A stretch of DNA of 64,000 nucleotides, from NCBI GenBank assembly GCA_902826485.1, contig CADEEZ010000005.1:121163-185162 (forward strand). The letters are read 5' to 3'. Below the pieces are notes generated by a model. It did not search any database and was not told the DNA's origin. It saw only the letters and a list, made by a program, of their open reading frames with translations. This stretch comes from an uncultured Gammaproteobacteria bacterium (GTDB taxonomy: Bacteria > Pseudomonadota > Gammaproteobacteria > Berkiellales > Berkiellaceae). This document shows, in pieces, positions 37,639 through 47,768 of the stretch. Position 1 is the first letter of the stretch. Each line of letters opens with the position of its first letter. Both the position numbers and the translations under genes were made by a program.

Positions 37639-39057
37639 ATGGAAGTGGTGGTTGAACCATGTGAGGTATTGTTAGGAGAAGTCGACGTTCCCGGCGATAA
37701 ATCTCTTTCTCATCGAAGTGTGATGCTGGCGGCCTTGGCGAACACGCCTACCCATATTTCAGGTTTTTTGCCTGGATTAGATGCATTAGCCTCGCTTCAA
37801 GCCATTCAAAAAATAGGCTTACAGGTTGAAATAATTAACCCCACAGAATTAATCATTTATGGCCAAGGCATGCGCGATTTTACTCACCTTCTTGCAAATC
37901 ACTCTTTTACTTTAGATTTTGAAAATGCGGGAACAGGTCTCAGACTATTTTCAGGCTTATTAGCTTCTGCGACGGGTCAAATCATATTAACGGGCGATGC
38001 CTCGTTGTGCAAAAGACCCATGAAAAGAATCACGGCTCCATTAAGACAAATGGGCGTAGATATTGCGGGAGCTCGTTTAAGCGATATAACTGAAGAAAAA
38101 GCACCTTTATTTTTTAATTTAAATAAAAAAAATAAAACAAATAACTTAATGCCCCTTAATTATGTTTTGCCTCAGGCTAGCGCCCAAGTTAAATCTTGCT
38201 TATTATTGGCAGGATTATTTGCCACAGGTAAAACAACACTCACCGAACCGATTCAAACACGCGATCATACCGAGCGTATGCTAAAAGAATTTGGTGCGAA
38301 TATACAAAAAAAAGGCCAAGATATTTCGATTGAAGCGCCTTCAAAAAACGATAAATTATCGTTGATAAGTGGCCATTATGAAATAGTCAAAGATTTTTCT
38401 TCAGCGGCTTTTTTTATTGTGGCGACACTTATCGCGAAACAAGGTGATATCCTTATCAGAAAAGTAGGCTTAAATCCCACTCGAACAGGCTTACTCACCG
38501 TATTGTTAAAAATGGGCGCAGATATTCAGATCAGTAATCAACATGTTATTCATAATGAGCCAGTCGGTGATTTGCACGTTACCAGTAAAAATAAATTAAC
38601 AGGTGCACATGTTTCTTCTGACCTATTGGCTTTAATGATAGATGAATTTCCGATTTTCTTGATTGCCACATTGACTGCGTCGGCGCCGACCATCATAGAA
38701 GGGATTCAAGAATTAGCCTACAAAGAATCGAATCGTGTTGAAACGATGGTAAAGAATTTAAGTCAATTGGGTGCTAAGTTTGAATTAATCACCGCAGAAA
38801 ATAAATTAATTGTTTATCCGCTTAGTGGTTCAAATACCCCAAATCAATCTCATTTGGATTTTGATTTACACAGTGCTAAAGACCATCGTGTTGCCATGAG
38901 TTTGTTTATGGCGGCTTTGTTGGGCATAGGACCAATTAAGATTCGAGAGATAGAAAATATCAATACCTCTTTTCCCCAATTTTTTGAAGAGGCTAAAAAA
39001 ATCGGCTTTTGTTTTAAAATTATAACTAACCAGGGTGGTGCTAAATGTCTTCAATAA
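37639..39057 (+). CDS. aroA: 3-phosphoshikimate 1-carboxyvinyltransferase (EPSP synthase)
   Basis: This 472-residue shikimate-pathway enzyme starts at ATG 37639, one base after the serC stop. An in-frame TTG at 37618 is an alternative. PGDKSLSHRSVMLAALA, NAGTGLRLFSGLL and CKRPMKRITAPLRQMG form the substrate pocket. QVKSCLLLAGLFA and KESNRVETMVKNL are also present. It is slightly longer than the usual 430-450 residues because of a loop near residues 150-165 (NKKNKTNN). cmk overlaps its end. Confidence 0.94.
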   Translation: MEVVVEPCEVLLGEVDVPGDKSLSHRSVMLAALANTPTHISGFLPGLDALASLQAIQKIGLQVEIINPTELIIYGQGMRDFTHLLANHSFTLDFENAGTGLRLFSGLLASATGQIILTGDASLCKRPMKRITAPLRQMGVDIAGARLSDITEEKAPLFFNLNKKNKTNNLMPLNYVLPQASAQVKSCLLLAGLFATGKTTLTEPIQTRDHTERMLKEFGANIQKKGQDISIEAPSKNDKLSLISGHYEIVKDFSSAAFFIVATLIAKQGDILIRKVGLNPTRTGLLTVLLKMGADIQISNQHVIHNEPVGDLHVTSKNKLTGAHVSSDLLALMIDEFPIFLIATLTASAPTIIEGIQELAYKESNRVETMVKNLSQLGAKFELITAENKLIVYPLSGSNTPNQSHLDFDLHSAKDHRVAMSLFMAALLGIGPIKIREIENINTSFPQFFEEAKKIGFCFKIITNQGGAKCLQ

Positions 39058-39764
39058 CGCCTATTATTACAGTGGATGGACCGAGTGGCTGTGGTAAAGG
39101 AACACTGAGTGTTTTTCTTGCTAAAAAGTTAGGATGGCATTTACTAGACAGCGGTGCGCTATACCGTGTATTAAGCCTAGCCGCAAAGTTGCATGCCGTG
39201 AGGTTAGATAATCATTCTGCATTAGAAGTATTGGGCCAGCATTTAGATGTGTGTTTTGAGTTTGATGAAAACACCAATGTAATTCATGCCGTATTAGAAG
39301 GTCAGGATATCACACACGAAATTAGGACTGAGTCATGCGGCTCAGATGCATCGAAAATTGCCGCCATTCCAGGGGTTCGAAAAGCCCTATTTGAAAGACA
39401 ACGCGCTTTTCTAGAATCGCCTGGTTTAATTGCAGATGGCAGAGATATGGGCACTGTTATCTTCCCTGAAGCTCAATTAAAGCTTTTTTTAGACGCTGAT
39501 CCCGCTATTAGGGCAAAAAGACGCTTTAATCAGTTGCAAGCCATGGGGGTAAATGCTAACTTAGACGATCTTTTTTTAGAGATAAATCAGCGGGATATTC
39601 GGGATAGGCAACGGACGATTTCGCCGTTAGTACCAGCTGAAGACGCCATCATTATTGATACAAGTAACTTATCGATAGAAGAAGTGGTTGCGCGAAGCAT
39701 GGCACTAGTGGGAGGTGTTTTTCCTGATGTGTTGATGAATCAAAAAAAAAGAACAGGCGGTTAG
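39045..39764 (+). CDS. cmk: Cytidylate kinase
   Basis: This 239-residue enzyme phosphorylates CMP and dCMP. The P-loop is DGPSGCGKGTLS at about 10-21, followed by LLDSGALYR. The LIADGRDMGTVIFPEA segment and the lid RFNQLQAMG to RDIRDRQR are typical. It starts within aroA (12 codons with an internal ATG), and rpsA follows. Confidence 0.95.
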   Translation: MSSITPIITVDGPSGCGKGTLSVFLAKKLGWHLLDSGALYRVLSLAAKLHAVRLDNHSALEVLGQHLDVCFEFDENTNVIHAVLEGQDITHEIRTESCGSDASKIAAIPGVRKALFERQRAFLESPGLIADGRDMGTVIFPEAQLKLFLDADPAIRAKRRFNQLQAMGVNANLDDLFLEINQRDIRDRQRTISPLVPAEDAIIIDTSNLSIEEVVARSMALVGGVFPDVLMNQKKRTGG

Positions 39765-39811
39765 TGTTAACTAACTAAATATTAATCAACAGTAAGTTTT
39801 AAAAATTAACT

Positions 39812-41530
39812 ATGAATATAACCAACCAATCTATTGCAAGCGATGAAAATTTCGCTCAACTCTTCCAAGAAAGTTTATCTAAAATAAATATGCGCCCTGG
39901 CACAGTCTTTGATGGCAAAGTGCTTGAGATTAATAAAGAAAAAGGCTTAGTTAAAATTGACACGCCTTTAAAATCTGAAGCGACAGTGCGTCTTGAAGAA
40001 TTTATGGCGGCAGACGGCACCATTGAAATTCAAGTAGGGGACATGGTTCCTGTTGCACTTGAAGTCGTTGAAGATGGATACGGTGAAACACGTCTTTCTC
40101 GTATTAAAGCAAAACGCGTAGAATCTTGGAAAGATCTCGAAAGAGCCTTTGCTGATGATAAAGCAGTGATTGGGGTTATCTACGGCAAAGTTAAAGGTGG
40201 CTTCACTGTTGACATTAATGGCGTTCGTGCCTTCTTGCCAGGTTCATTAGTCGATGTGCGCCCTGTTCGTGATTCTAGCCATCTAGAAGGCAAAGACTTA
40301 GAATTCAAAATTATTAAATTAGATCAAAAACGCAATAACGTCGTTGTTTCCAGACGACCTATCGTTTCACCAGAAAGCAGCCCAGAAAGAGCACTCTTGC
40401 TAGAAAATATGCAAGAAGGCCAAATCGTGAAGGGTGTGGTGAAAAACCTAACCGATTATGGCGCATTCGTTGATTTAGGCGGCGTCGATGGTTTATTACA
40501 CATCACCGATATTTCTTGGAAGCGTGTGAAGCACCCAAGCGAATTGTTGTCTGTAGGCCAAGAATTAGAAGTCAAAGTACTTCGTTTCGATCGTGAAAAA
40601 ATGCGTGTGTCATTAGGCTTAAAACAATTAGGCGATGATCCATGGGTTGGCGTAGCTAAGCGTTATCCTGAAGGCGCGAAAGTGTCTGGTAAGGTAACGA
40701 ATATTGCTGATTACGGTTGCTTTGTGCAATTAGAAGAAGGCATTGAAGGATTGGTTCACGTTTCTGAAATGGATTGGACAAACCGCAATATTCATCCAAG
40801 CAAAATCGTCGAAGCCGGCCAACAGGTCGATGTGATGGTATTAGATATAGACGAAGAACGTCGTCGTATTTCTTTAGGCTTAAAGCAATGCAAGAGCAGT
40901 CCATGGGAAGCGTTTGCTGAACAAAACAACAAAGGCGACAAAATCTCTGGAAAAATCAAATCGATTACCGATTTTGGTATTTTCATTGGATTGGAAGGCG
41001 GCATAGATGGTTTAGTGCATCTATCTGATATTTCTTGGAATGTACCTGGGGAAGAAGCGGTTCGTTCGTTCAAGAAAGGCGATGAGTTAGAAGCCGTTAT
41101 TTTATCTGTTGATCCAGAAAGAGAACGTATTTCTTTAGGCATTAAGCAGTTAGAATCCGATCCTTATTCACATTACCTTGCAGATCATGCCAAAGGCACA
41201 ATGGTTGTTGGTAAAGTGACAGCGGTAGATGCTAAAGGCGCAACAATTGAATTAGCTGAAGGCGTTGAGGGTTATCTTAAAGCGTCTGAATTGGCTAAAG
41301 AACGTGTTGAAGATGCCAGAACATTGCTGACGGTTGGTCAAGAAATCGAAGCGAAATTTATTAATGTCGATAGAAAAAATCGTCAATTAATGCTTTCGAT
41401 TAAAGCTAAAGAAAATCAAGAAGAAGCAGATGCCCTTCGTGACTACACGCGTGGTAGTGGCAAAGAAAATCAAAATGGCACAGCCACTTTAGGTGACATT
41501 CTAAAAGAGCATATGAATAAAGACGATTAA
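39812..41530 (+). CDS. rpsA: 30S ribosomal protein S1
   Basis: This 572-residue protein has six S1 (OB-fold) repeats, visible as recurring G-x-V-x3-DYGAFVDL / DYGCFVQL / DFGIFIGL segments each followed by GL(L/V)H(I/V)S(D/E). It binds mRNA on the small subunit. No clear Shine-Dalgarno lies before the ATG, which is usual for rpsA because S1 regulates its own translation. Length and domain count are normal. It is followed directly by a terminator rather than by ihfB. Confidence 0.97.
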   Translation: MNITNQSIASDENFAQLFQESLSKINMRPGTVFDGKVLEINKEKGLVKIDTPLKSEATVRLEEFMAADGTIEIQVGDMVPVALEVVEDGYGETRLSRIKAKRVESWKDLERAFADDKAVIGVIYGKVKGGFTVDINGVRAFLPGSLVDVRPVRDSSHLEGKDLEFKIIKLDQKRNNVVVSRRPIVSPESSPERALLLENMQEGQIVKGVVKNLTDYGAFVDLGGVDGLLHITDISWKRVKHPSELLSVGQELEVKVLRFDREKMRVSLGLKQLGDDPWVGVAKRYPEGAKVSGKVTNIADYGCFVQLEEGIEGLVHVSEMDWTNRNIHPSKIVEAGQQVDVMVLDIDEERRRISLGLKQCKSSPWEAFAEQNNKGDKISGKIKSITDFGIFIGLEGGIDGLVHLSDISWNVPGEEAVRSFKKGDELEAVILSVDPERERISLGIKQLESDPYSHYLADHAKGTMVVGKVTAVDAKGATIELAEGVEGYLKASELAKERVEDARTLLTVGQEIEAKFINVDRKNRQLMLSIKAKENQEEADALRDYTRGSGKENQNGTATLGDILKEHMNKDD

Positions 41531-41560
41531 TTTAATCGTATAAGTTTATTTGCTTATTTA

Positions 41561-41595
41561 AAAACGGCAGGGTTTTTACCCTGCCGTTTTTTTTT
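41561..41595 (+). terminator. Rho-independent terminator after rpsA
   Basis: AAAACGGCAGGGT pairs with ACCCTGCCGTTTT around a TTTT loop and ends in a long T-run. It starts 30 bases after the rpsA stop. Confidence 0.93.
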
Positions 41596-41653
41596 AACTG
41601 TTTTTTTACGAGAGATCTGATATTTTACAAGGAGATAGAAAGGAGTATTGAGC

Positions 41654-41926
41654 ATGCGGATCGTAAAATGGATAATAATAGTTAGCTTCATAGCCCTGGC
41701 AGCTGTTTTTTCGGCTTTAAACTCACAGCCCGTTGAAATCAATTATTTTACAGGTAAACAGGCATTTCCCTTGGCTTTCTTATTATTTCTTGCTATGTTT
41801 GCCGGCGTTATTTTTACCTCTCTCTTTTTAGCGCCACAGCTTTTTATATTTAAACATCGGATAAAGCATCTGCGCTCAAAATTAAATCATTTTGAACATC
41901 CAACGGGATTAAGCTCAGAAAGCTAA
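41654..41926 (+). CDS. lapA: Lipopolysaccharide assembly protein A
   Basis: This 90-residue inner-membrane protein has two transmembrane helices at about 5-24 and 40-63, separated by a short NSQPVEINYF loop typical of LapA (DUF1049). It works with LapB to control LpxC turnover and LPS synthesis. I chose ATG 41654, eight bases after AGGAG, over TTG 41648. The lapB start lies 16 bases downstream. Confidence 0.9.
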   Translation: MRIVKWIIIVSFIALAAVFSALNSQPVEINYFTGKQAFPLAFLLFLAMFAGVIFTSLFLAPQLFIFKHRIKHLRSKLNHFEHPTGLSSES

Positions 41927-41942
41927 CGGTGAGTTAATTAAT

Positions 41943-43025
41943 ATGTGGGAAGCGCTTTTTTTATTGTTGCCCGTGGCAGCCCTTTCAGGTTGGTGGGTGG
42001 GCCGAAAATCGCGACAATTTTTTTGGTCTATAGACAAAGAAAGGGAACCCTCGTCAGAGGGCGCCGAAGGCATTGAAACAACGCTCGCATTGGGTACTTT
42101 GTTTAGAAAAAGGGGTGAAGTCGATAAGGCGATTTATTTACACCAAAAATTGGCAAATAAACCTAATCTCACTGCCAGGCAAAAAATACAATATGTTTAT
42201 GAACTGGCCCAAGATTATATGCGGGCAGGGGTGTATGACAGAGCCGAAAGTCTATTTTTGCAATTAAGCAAAAATAGGGGAAAAGCACCCGAAAACAGCT
42301 TAAAGTATCTCATTGAAATATATGCACGAGAAAAAGATTGGTCTAAAGCGATTCGCGCATGCGAACAACTCGAAAAAATCACCCATAAAAAACAAGGTGT
42401 TTTGATTTCCTATTTTTATTGTGAACTGGCCGACATTGCTTTCCAAAAAAGTCAGCATATGATTGCCATATCTGAACTCAAAAAGGCGTTAGAAGTAAAT
42501 AATGCCTCAGTCAGAGCAGGATTATTGATTTCAGAAATTTGCATCACCCTTCATCAACACTCTAAAGCACTTCGGTATTTAAAAAAGATCGCGATGCAAG
42601 ACAGTGGATTCATAGCAGAAGCCATTCCCAAAATAGTTCAGTGTTTTGAAAAGTTAGGAAAACATAATGCTTTACTGGCTTATTTATACGAATTATTAAA
42701 ACAACATCCGTCTATTAATGTGGTGTTGGCGATTGCCGAACAAATCAAAAAAAGAGAAAGCGAAGGAGTTGCAGCAAATTATTTGGCCGAGTTTATGCGA
42801 CAACAGCCTTCTTTGCGTGGATTAACCTATTTAGTTGATTTTCACTTAAGTCGAACAGCTGGCATAGTTAAAGAGGATTTACTGATGCTTAAGCAATTAA
42901 TGGGAAACTTAATACTAAGTAAACCAACTTATCAATGTATTCAGTGTGGGTTTGGATCTAAACAGTTATTATGGCAATGCCCAAGTTGCAGAACATGGGG
43001 TCAAGTTAAGCCAAATCAAATTTAA
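41943..43025 (+). CDS. lapB: Lipopolysaccharide assembly protein B
   Basis: This 360-residue protein has an N-terminal membrane anchor (residues 1-20). TPR repeats follow through most of its length (ALGTLFRKRGEVDKAI, KKALEVNNASVRAGLL). A C-terminal rubredoxin-like metal site has paired CIQC and CPSC motifs. LapB (YciM) is an adaptor for FtsH-mediated LpxC degradation. The lapAB-pyrF order is conserved in gammaproteobacteria. Confidence 0.93.
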   Translation: MWEALFLLLPVAALSGWWVGRKSRQFFWSIDKEREPSSEGAEGIETTLALGTLFRKRGEVDKAIYLHQKLANKPNLTARQKIQYVYELAQDYMRAGVYDRAESLFLQLSKNRGKAPENSLKYLIEIYAREKDWSKAIRACEQLEKITHKKQGVLISYFYCELADIAFQKSQHMIAISELKKALEVNNASVRAGLLISEICITLHQHSKALRYLKKIAMQDSGFIAEAIPKIVQCFEKLGKHNALLAYLYELLKQHPSINVVLAIAEQIKKRESEGVAANYLAEFMRQQPSLRGLTYLVDFHLSRTAGIVKEDLLMLKQLMGNLILSKPTYQCIQCGFGSKQLLWQCPSCRTWGQVKPNQI

Positions 43026-43088
43026 TTATATAAAAGTCATGTAAATAATTATATAATTAATCCCCTAATATATTATGCAGAGTAAAGT

Positions 43089-43832
43089 ATGATGACTGCC
43101 CCTAAAATTATTATCGCCTTAGATCTAGACAATTTGAGCCAATTAAATGAATTAATCTCAAAATTAACGCCAGAACTTTGTGTGCTAAAAATTGGCAAAG
43201 CCATGTTTACGGCGAAAGGACCAGAATTTGTTCGTGCCCTTATTAATAAAGGATTTAAAATCTTCTTAGATCTTAAGTTTCACGATATCCCGAATCAAGT
43301 GGCGCATGCCGTAGTTGAAGCCGCAAAATTAGGTGTTTGGATGGTGAATGTGCATGCCTTAGGCGGAAAGCAAATGATGTTGGCTGCCAAACAAGCTTTA
43401 GACGCTTATCAATCAGAACAGCCAAATAATAACCGCCCCTTATTGATTGCTGTGACGATTTTAACCAGTCATGATTTGTCGGACATAAGCGAGATAGGCT
43501 TAGTTGGAACGCCTGAAGAGAACGTACTGCGTTTAGCTAAGCTTGCAAAAAATTGCGGCCTAGATGGTGTCGTGTCTTCAGCACAAGAAGCAGGATTAAT
43601 TAAATCAGACTCAAATTGTGGAAAAGATTTTATCACGGTGACGCCGGGCATTCGCTTAGAAACGGATCTCAAACAAGATCAAAAAAGAACCATGACCCCA
43701 AAAGCAGCGATTGAACTCGGCGCAAATTATTTAGTGATAGGGCGACCGATAACGGGCGCAACAAATCCTATGGCTGTGATACATGCTATTAATCAATCGA
43801 TATCACTATCTCATGAGGTTAATGATGCTTGA
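43089..43832 (+). CDS. pyrF: Orotidine 5'-phosphate decarboxylase
   Basis: This 247-residue enzyme makes UMP. IALDLDNLSQ opens the barrel. LKIGKAMF and the catalytic FLDLKFHDIPNQVAHAV segment (Asp-Lys-Asp) are present, and YLVIGRPIT binds the phosphate near the end. Two adjacent ATGs (43089 and 43092) could start it. Its stop overlaps the start of the next gene. Confidence 0.95.
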   Translation: MMTAPKIIIALDLDNLSQLNELISKLTPELCVLKIGKAMFTAKGPEFVRALINKGFKIFLDLKFHDIPNQVAHAVVEAAKLGVWMVNVHALGGKQMMLAAKQALDAYQSEQPNNNRPLLIAVTILTSHDLSDISEIGLVGTPEENVLRLAKLAKNCGLDGVVSSAQEAGLIKSDSNCGKDFITVTPGIRLETDLKQDQKRTMTPKAAIELGANYLVIGRPITGATNPMAVIHAINQSISLSHEVNDA

Positions 43833-44865
43833 TTGGACCATAAAATATTGGGTTGTTTTTACGTTTATTTTATACGGGTTATCGATTGCTTCTATCGGGA
43901 TTTATTCCCGTTACGCCATCAATCGCGGTATTTTAGATCTCCCTAATTCCCGTTCGTCTCATAAGGCGGTTACCCCCAGAGGGGCTGGCTTTCCGCTTGT
44001 GTTATTGTGGGGTATCTTATTAGGATGGGGTGTTTATCACTTTCAGTTGCCCTATCAAACGCTGCTTATTTTTGGACCCGCTTTAATAGTAGGCTATTTA
44101 GGCTACATGGATGACAAGAAATCACTTCCCGCGGTTCCGAGATTGCTTGTGCATATTTTGTCTGCGGTGATGGTATTAATCGCCTTAGGGGCGACTAAAG
44201 ACTATATATTACCGTTATCTTTTTTGCCGATCTGGGCTGTTTTTTTAGTATTAACGGTAGCCATAGTCTGGTTTACGAATTTATTTAATTTCATGGATGG
44301 CATGGATGGCATTGCCGGCACAGAAGCACTTTTCTTTTTCGGTTTGGCCAGTTATATCTTTTGGCAATCCGGCAGTGAGATTTTAACTCTACTGAGTTGG
44401 GGATTGTTTGCCTTAGTGGCCGGTTTTTTAACGTGGAATTGGCCACCGGCTAAAGTCTTTTTAGGCGATTCGGGAAGTGGTTTTTTAGGCATGCTCATGG
44501 CGATTTTTGCTTTAGTCGCGGCAACATGGTATGGGGTTTCTATTTTTGTTTGGTTAATTGTTTCAGGTGTATTTTGGTTTGATGCCAGCATAACCTTATT
44601 AAGAAGGCTTATTAGCAAAGAGAATATTTTGACCGCGCATTGTTCTCATGCGTATCAACGATTATTACAACGTCAATTCACGCATCGTACTGTTTTATTC
44701 ATGATGATGACAGTGAATAGTATACTGGGATGGATGGCTTATACCGTATTTCATGAGCCTGAATTGGGTCTCATTATGTTTGTGTATGCGAGTATGTTGC
44801 TGACAGGATTGTATTTAATTGTAGAATATCTCAAACCCATGTTTAAAACTTGGCATTCGACTTAA
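43825..44865 (+). CDS. Undecaprenyl-phosphate glycosyltransferase, WecA/WbpL family
   Basis: This protein of about 346 residues has ten or eleven transmembrane helices and belongs to the MraY/WecA family. Motifs include NSRSSHKAVTPRGAG near the N-terminus, YLGYMDDKKSLP, FNFMDGMDGIAGTEA and FLGDSGSGFLG, which supply the conserved Asp residues. It probably transfers a sugar-1-phosphate to undecaprenyl phosphate to start O-antigen or another surface glycan. It starts at ATG 43825 (or 43822) behind GAGGT inside the end of pyrF. The next gene is WbpM-like, as in Pseudomonas O-antigen loci. Confidence 0.87.
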   Translation: MLDWTIKYWVVFTFILYGLSIASIGIYSRYAINRGILDLPNSRSSHKAVTPRGAGFPLVLLWGILLGWGVYHFQLPYQTLLIFGPALIVGYLGYMDDKKSLPAVPRLLVHILSAVMVLIALGATKDYILPLSFLPIWAVFLVLTVAIVWFTNLFNFMDGMDGIAGTEALFFFGLASYIFWQSGSEILTLLSWGLFALVAGFLTWNWPPAKVFLGDSGSGFLGMLMAIFALVAATWYGVSIFVWLIVSGVFWFDASITLLRRLISKENILTAHCSHAYQRLLQRQFTHRTVLFMMMTVNSILGWMAYTVFHEPELGLIMFVYASMLLTGLYLIVEYLKPMFKTWHST

Positions 44866-44895
44866 AAAAATAATAATCATACAAGGGAGTGTGAA

Positions 44896-46764
44896 ATGCT
44901 TAGAATGAGCAAGATTAAATTAAGATGGCGTAGTCGTTGGTCTGCCTTCCTTTTTGATGCAGCGTGTATCCCGATAGCCTGGATGGGTGCTTATTGGTTA
45001 CGGTTTAATTTAGGGCATATACCCAATGATATTTTGGTCGAAGGGACTAAATTTCTTCCTTGGGTATTTACCATACAGGTGATGGCATTTTATGTTTTTG
45101 GTTTATACAGAGGGGTGTGGCGTTTTGCCTCATTACCTGATTTGAGTCGAATTATTAAAGCAATTTTAGTTGGTGGCTTTGTTTTAATTACTGTATTGTT
45201 TTTAAGCACCCGTCTGGAAAATATTCCGCGCTCAGTATTTCCGTTATACAGCATGGGGTTATTAATTTTATTGGGCGGCGCACGATTTGGGTTTAGGTGG
45301 CTAAAAGATAATAAAGGCTTATTTCAAGAAACAGAAGAAAAAGTACTTATTGTGGGAGCAGGTACGGCGGGTGAAGCCATTGCCAGAGATTTATTGAGAA
45401 GTTTTCCCGCTTTGCGACCGGTTGTATTTTTAGATGATGACCCCAAAAAAATTGGCAGAGATATTCATGGCATCCCTGTTTTGGGAGGAATTCAGCGTAT
45501 CGAAAAAATTGCCAAAAAATATAAAATAGACAGAATTTTAGTTGCCATCCCTTCAGCGAATGCAGCAAAAATGAGAAGGATTATTTCTTATTGTGAAATA
45601 ACCAAAAGACCGATTCAAACTTTACCTGGCGTGGGTGATTTAATTAATGGCAAACTCAGCGTTCAATCATTAAGAGAAATATCCCTTGAAGATTTATTAG
45701 GCAGAGATCCCATACAGTTAGAAAAAAGGCTCATTGAAAAAGCCATTGAAAATAAAATCATCTGTGTGACCGGCGGAGCAGGATCTATCGGGTCTGAATT
45801 ATGCAGACAAATTTTAAAATTTCAGCCACAAAAGTTAATTATTTTAGATCATTCTGAATATAATATTTTTCAGTTACAACGAGAATTTGAAAAAGGTTTT
45901 CCTAATAAAATAGCCGATATTATATTTTATCTGGCTGATATTACCGATAACAATGAGCTAGACTATTTGTTCACGGAATATAAACCACAAGTTGTTTTTC
46001 ATGCTGCTGCCTATAAACATGTGCCTATATTAGAGCCACAAATACGCGCCGCAATTAAAAATAATATTTTAGGCACGTATCGATTGGCCGAAAAAGCAAA
46101 ATCCTATGGGGTAGAAAAATTTGTTTTGGTCTCTACTGATAAAGCGGTTAATCCGAGTAATATTATGGGGGCCAGTAAACGGGTGGCTGAAATGGTATGC
46201 CAATATTTTAATTTATTAGGCGATACTAACTATATTACCGTGCGTTTTGGCAATGTATTAGGCTCAAGAGGGTCGGTTGTTGAGATATTTAAACAGCAAT
46301 TGCTTCAAGGTGGACCGATTACGGTAACCCACCCTGATGTCACTAGGTATTTTATGACAATTTCTGAAGCGGCACAGTTGATTTTACAAGCATTTAGCCA
46401 AGGAGCCGGCGGAGAGTTATTTGTCTTGGATATGGGAGAATCGGTGAATATTACTTATTTGGCGGAACAAATTATTCGATTGGCTGGCAAAAAACCAATA
46501 GAAGAAATCGATATCGTGTACTCAGGGTTAAGACCAGGTGAAAAATTGCATGAAGAATTATTTCATGATCAAGAGCCAAGTTTGCCCACTCAAAACAGCA
46601 AAATAATGCAAGCAAAAGCGAGAATGCTGCCGGCAGATTTTTCGCATAAAATTATTCATTTGTTCGATAACCTCGTTGATGCCAAAACAGAAAACTTGAC
46701 TGAATCTATGTTATCTTTTTTAGAAGACGGGGCCAAAAATATGACTCAGGTGGTTTTGCTGTGA
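44896..46764 (+). CDS. Nucleotide-sugar 4,6-dehydratase, WbpM/PglF/CapD family
   Basis: This 622-residue protein has four N-terminal membrane helices (about 15-125). A first Rossmann-like domain follows (LIVGAGTAGEAIARDLL), then a second catalytic one (CVTGGAGSIGSELCRQ). STDKAVNPSNIMGASKRVAEM contains the Met/Lys positions that replace Tyr in long-chain WbpM-type dehydratases. It probably converts UDP-GlcNAc to a 4-keto-6-deoxy sugar for O-antigen. It starts 30 bases after the WecA-like gene and overlaps galU. Confidence 0.9.
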   Translation: MLRMSKIKLRWRSRWSAFLFDAACIPIAWMGAYWLRFNLGHIPNDILVEGTKFLPWVFTIQVMAFYVFGLYRGVWRFASLPDLSRIIKAILVGGFVLITVLFLSTRLENIPRSVFPLYSMGLLILLGGARFGFRWLKDNKGLFQETEEKVLIVGAGTAGEAIARDLLRSFPALRPVVFLDDDPKKIGRDIHGIPVLGGIQRIEKIAKKYKIDRILVAIPSANAAKMRRIISYCEITKRPIQTLPGVGDLINGKLSVQSLREISLEDLLGRDPIQLEKRLIEKAIENKIICVTGGAGSIGSELCRQILKFQPQKLIILDHSEYNIFQLQREFEKGFPNKIADIIFYLADITDNNELDYLFTEYKPQVVFHAAAYKHVPILEPQIRAAIKNNILGTYRLAEKAKSYGVEKFVLVSTDKAVNPSNIMGASKRVAEMVCQYFNLLGDTNYITVRFGNVLGSRGSVVEIFKQQLLQGGPITVTHPDVTRYFMTISEAAQLILQAFSQGAGGELFVLDMGESVNITYLAEQIIRLAGKKPIEEIDIVYSGLRPGEKLHEELFHDQEPSLPTQNSKIMQAKARMLPADFSHKIIHLFDNLVDAKTENLTESMLSFLEDGAKNMTQVVLL

Positions 46765-47675
46765 TGAAAAATAAAAAAGTAACAAAAGCCATTTTTCCGG
46801 TAGCAGGTTTAGGGACACGTTTTTTACCCGCAACCAAAGCTAATCCTAAAGAAATGTTACCGATTGTGGATAAACCCCTTATTCAATATGCCGTCGAAGA
46901 GGCAATTGAGGCCGGGATCACCGATTTAATTTTTATTACCAATCATTCAAAAAGGGCGATAGAAGATCATTTTGATACCAATTTTGAATTAGAATATCAT
47001 CTTGAAAAAACACAAAAATTGGATTTACTGAACCAAGTTAAAGCCATTCATCCTGATAAAATTAATTGTATTTATCTTAGGCAAGCGCAACCATTAGGCC
47101 TAGGTCACGCGATTTTATGTGCAAAATCTCTCATAGGTTCAGATCCTTTTGCGGTAATCTTAGCAGATGATTTAATCGATGCAAAACAGGGTTGTTTATC
47201 TCAAATGGCACAAGTCTATCAAGAAATCCAACAATCGATTATTGCCGTAGAAAAAGTGCCTTTAAACAAAACCAATCAATATGGCATTATTTCTGTTCCT
47301 GAAAATTTTAGCCGAATCGCAAAATTAAATGGCATTATCGAAAAACCAGAGGCGAATAAAGCCCCTTCTGATTTAGGGGTAGTAGGTCGGTATATTTTAG
47401 AGGCTGATATTTTAGATATTTTACAAAACATGATGAAACAACATGAAAAATCAGGTCTTGCGAATAAACCCGAATTGCAACTCACCGATGCTATCTCAAA
47501 ATTATTGACCCATAATCAAAATGAAGTCTATGGCTATCGTTTTGAGGGCAAACGATTTGATTGTGGCAGCAAAGCGGGATATGTACTGGCGACTTTACAC
47601 TATGGCCTTAAGCATCCTGAAGTAATGGGTGAGCTTAATGCGGTTTTAAAGGGCAATATCTTGGAGTTGACTTAA
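46764..47675 (+). CDS. galU: UTP-glucose-1-phosphate uridylyltransferase
   Basis: This 303-residue enzyme makes UDP-glucose. FPVAGLGTRFLPATKANPKEMLPI holds the nucleotide-binding signature. QAEPLGLGHA-type wording (QAQPLGLGHAIL), FAVILADDL and IIEKP are also present. The ATG shares its first base with the end of the upstream stop; GTG 46761 is an alternative. It supplies UDP-glucose to GalE and to LPS synthesis. A dispersed repeat separates it from the convergent gene. Confidence 0.94.
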   Translation: MKNKKVTKAIFPVAGLGTRFLPATKANPKEMLPIVDKPLIQYAVEEAIEAGITDLIFITNHSKRAIEDHFDTNFELEYHLEKTQKLDLLNQVKAIHPDKINCIYLRQAQPLGLGHAILCAKSLIGSDPFAVILADDLIDAKQGCLSQMAQVYQEIQQSIIAVEKVPLNKTNQYGIISVPENFSRIAKLNGIIEKPEANKAPSDLGVVGRYILEADILDILQNMMKQHEKSGLANKPELQLTDAISKLLTHNQNEVYGYRFEGKRFDCGSKAGYVLATLHYGLKHPEVMGELNAVLKGNILELT

Positions 47676-47711
47676 AATATTGCACTGTCTTTTTTCTAGC
47701 CCTCCCTCGCT

Positions 47712-47768
47712 CTTGTCCTCCGAAGCTTTAGCGTAGGAGGATGCGGAGGAGGGTTGGGGTGGGGGTTG
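47712..47768. repeat. Dispersed intergenic repeat, second copy
   Basis: 47712-47741 matches the reverse complement of 4111-4140 with one mismatch. The adjacent tract GGAGGGTTGGGGTGGGG recurs at about 60043-60060. The element lies between convergent galU and the phosphatase-like gene. Confidence 0.75.
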
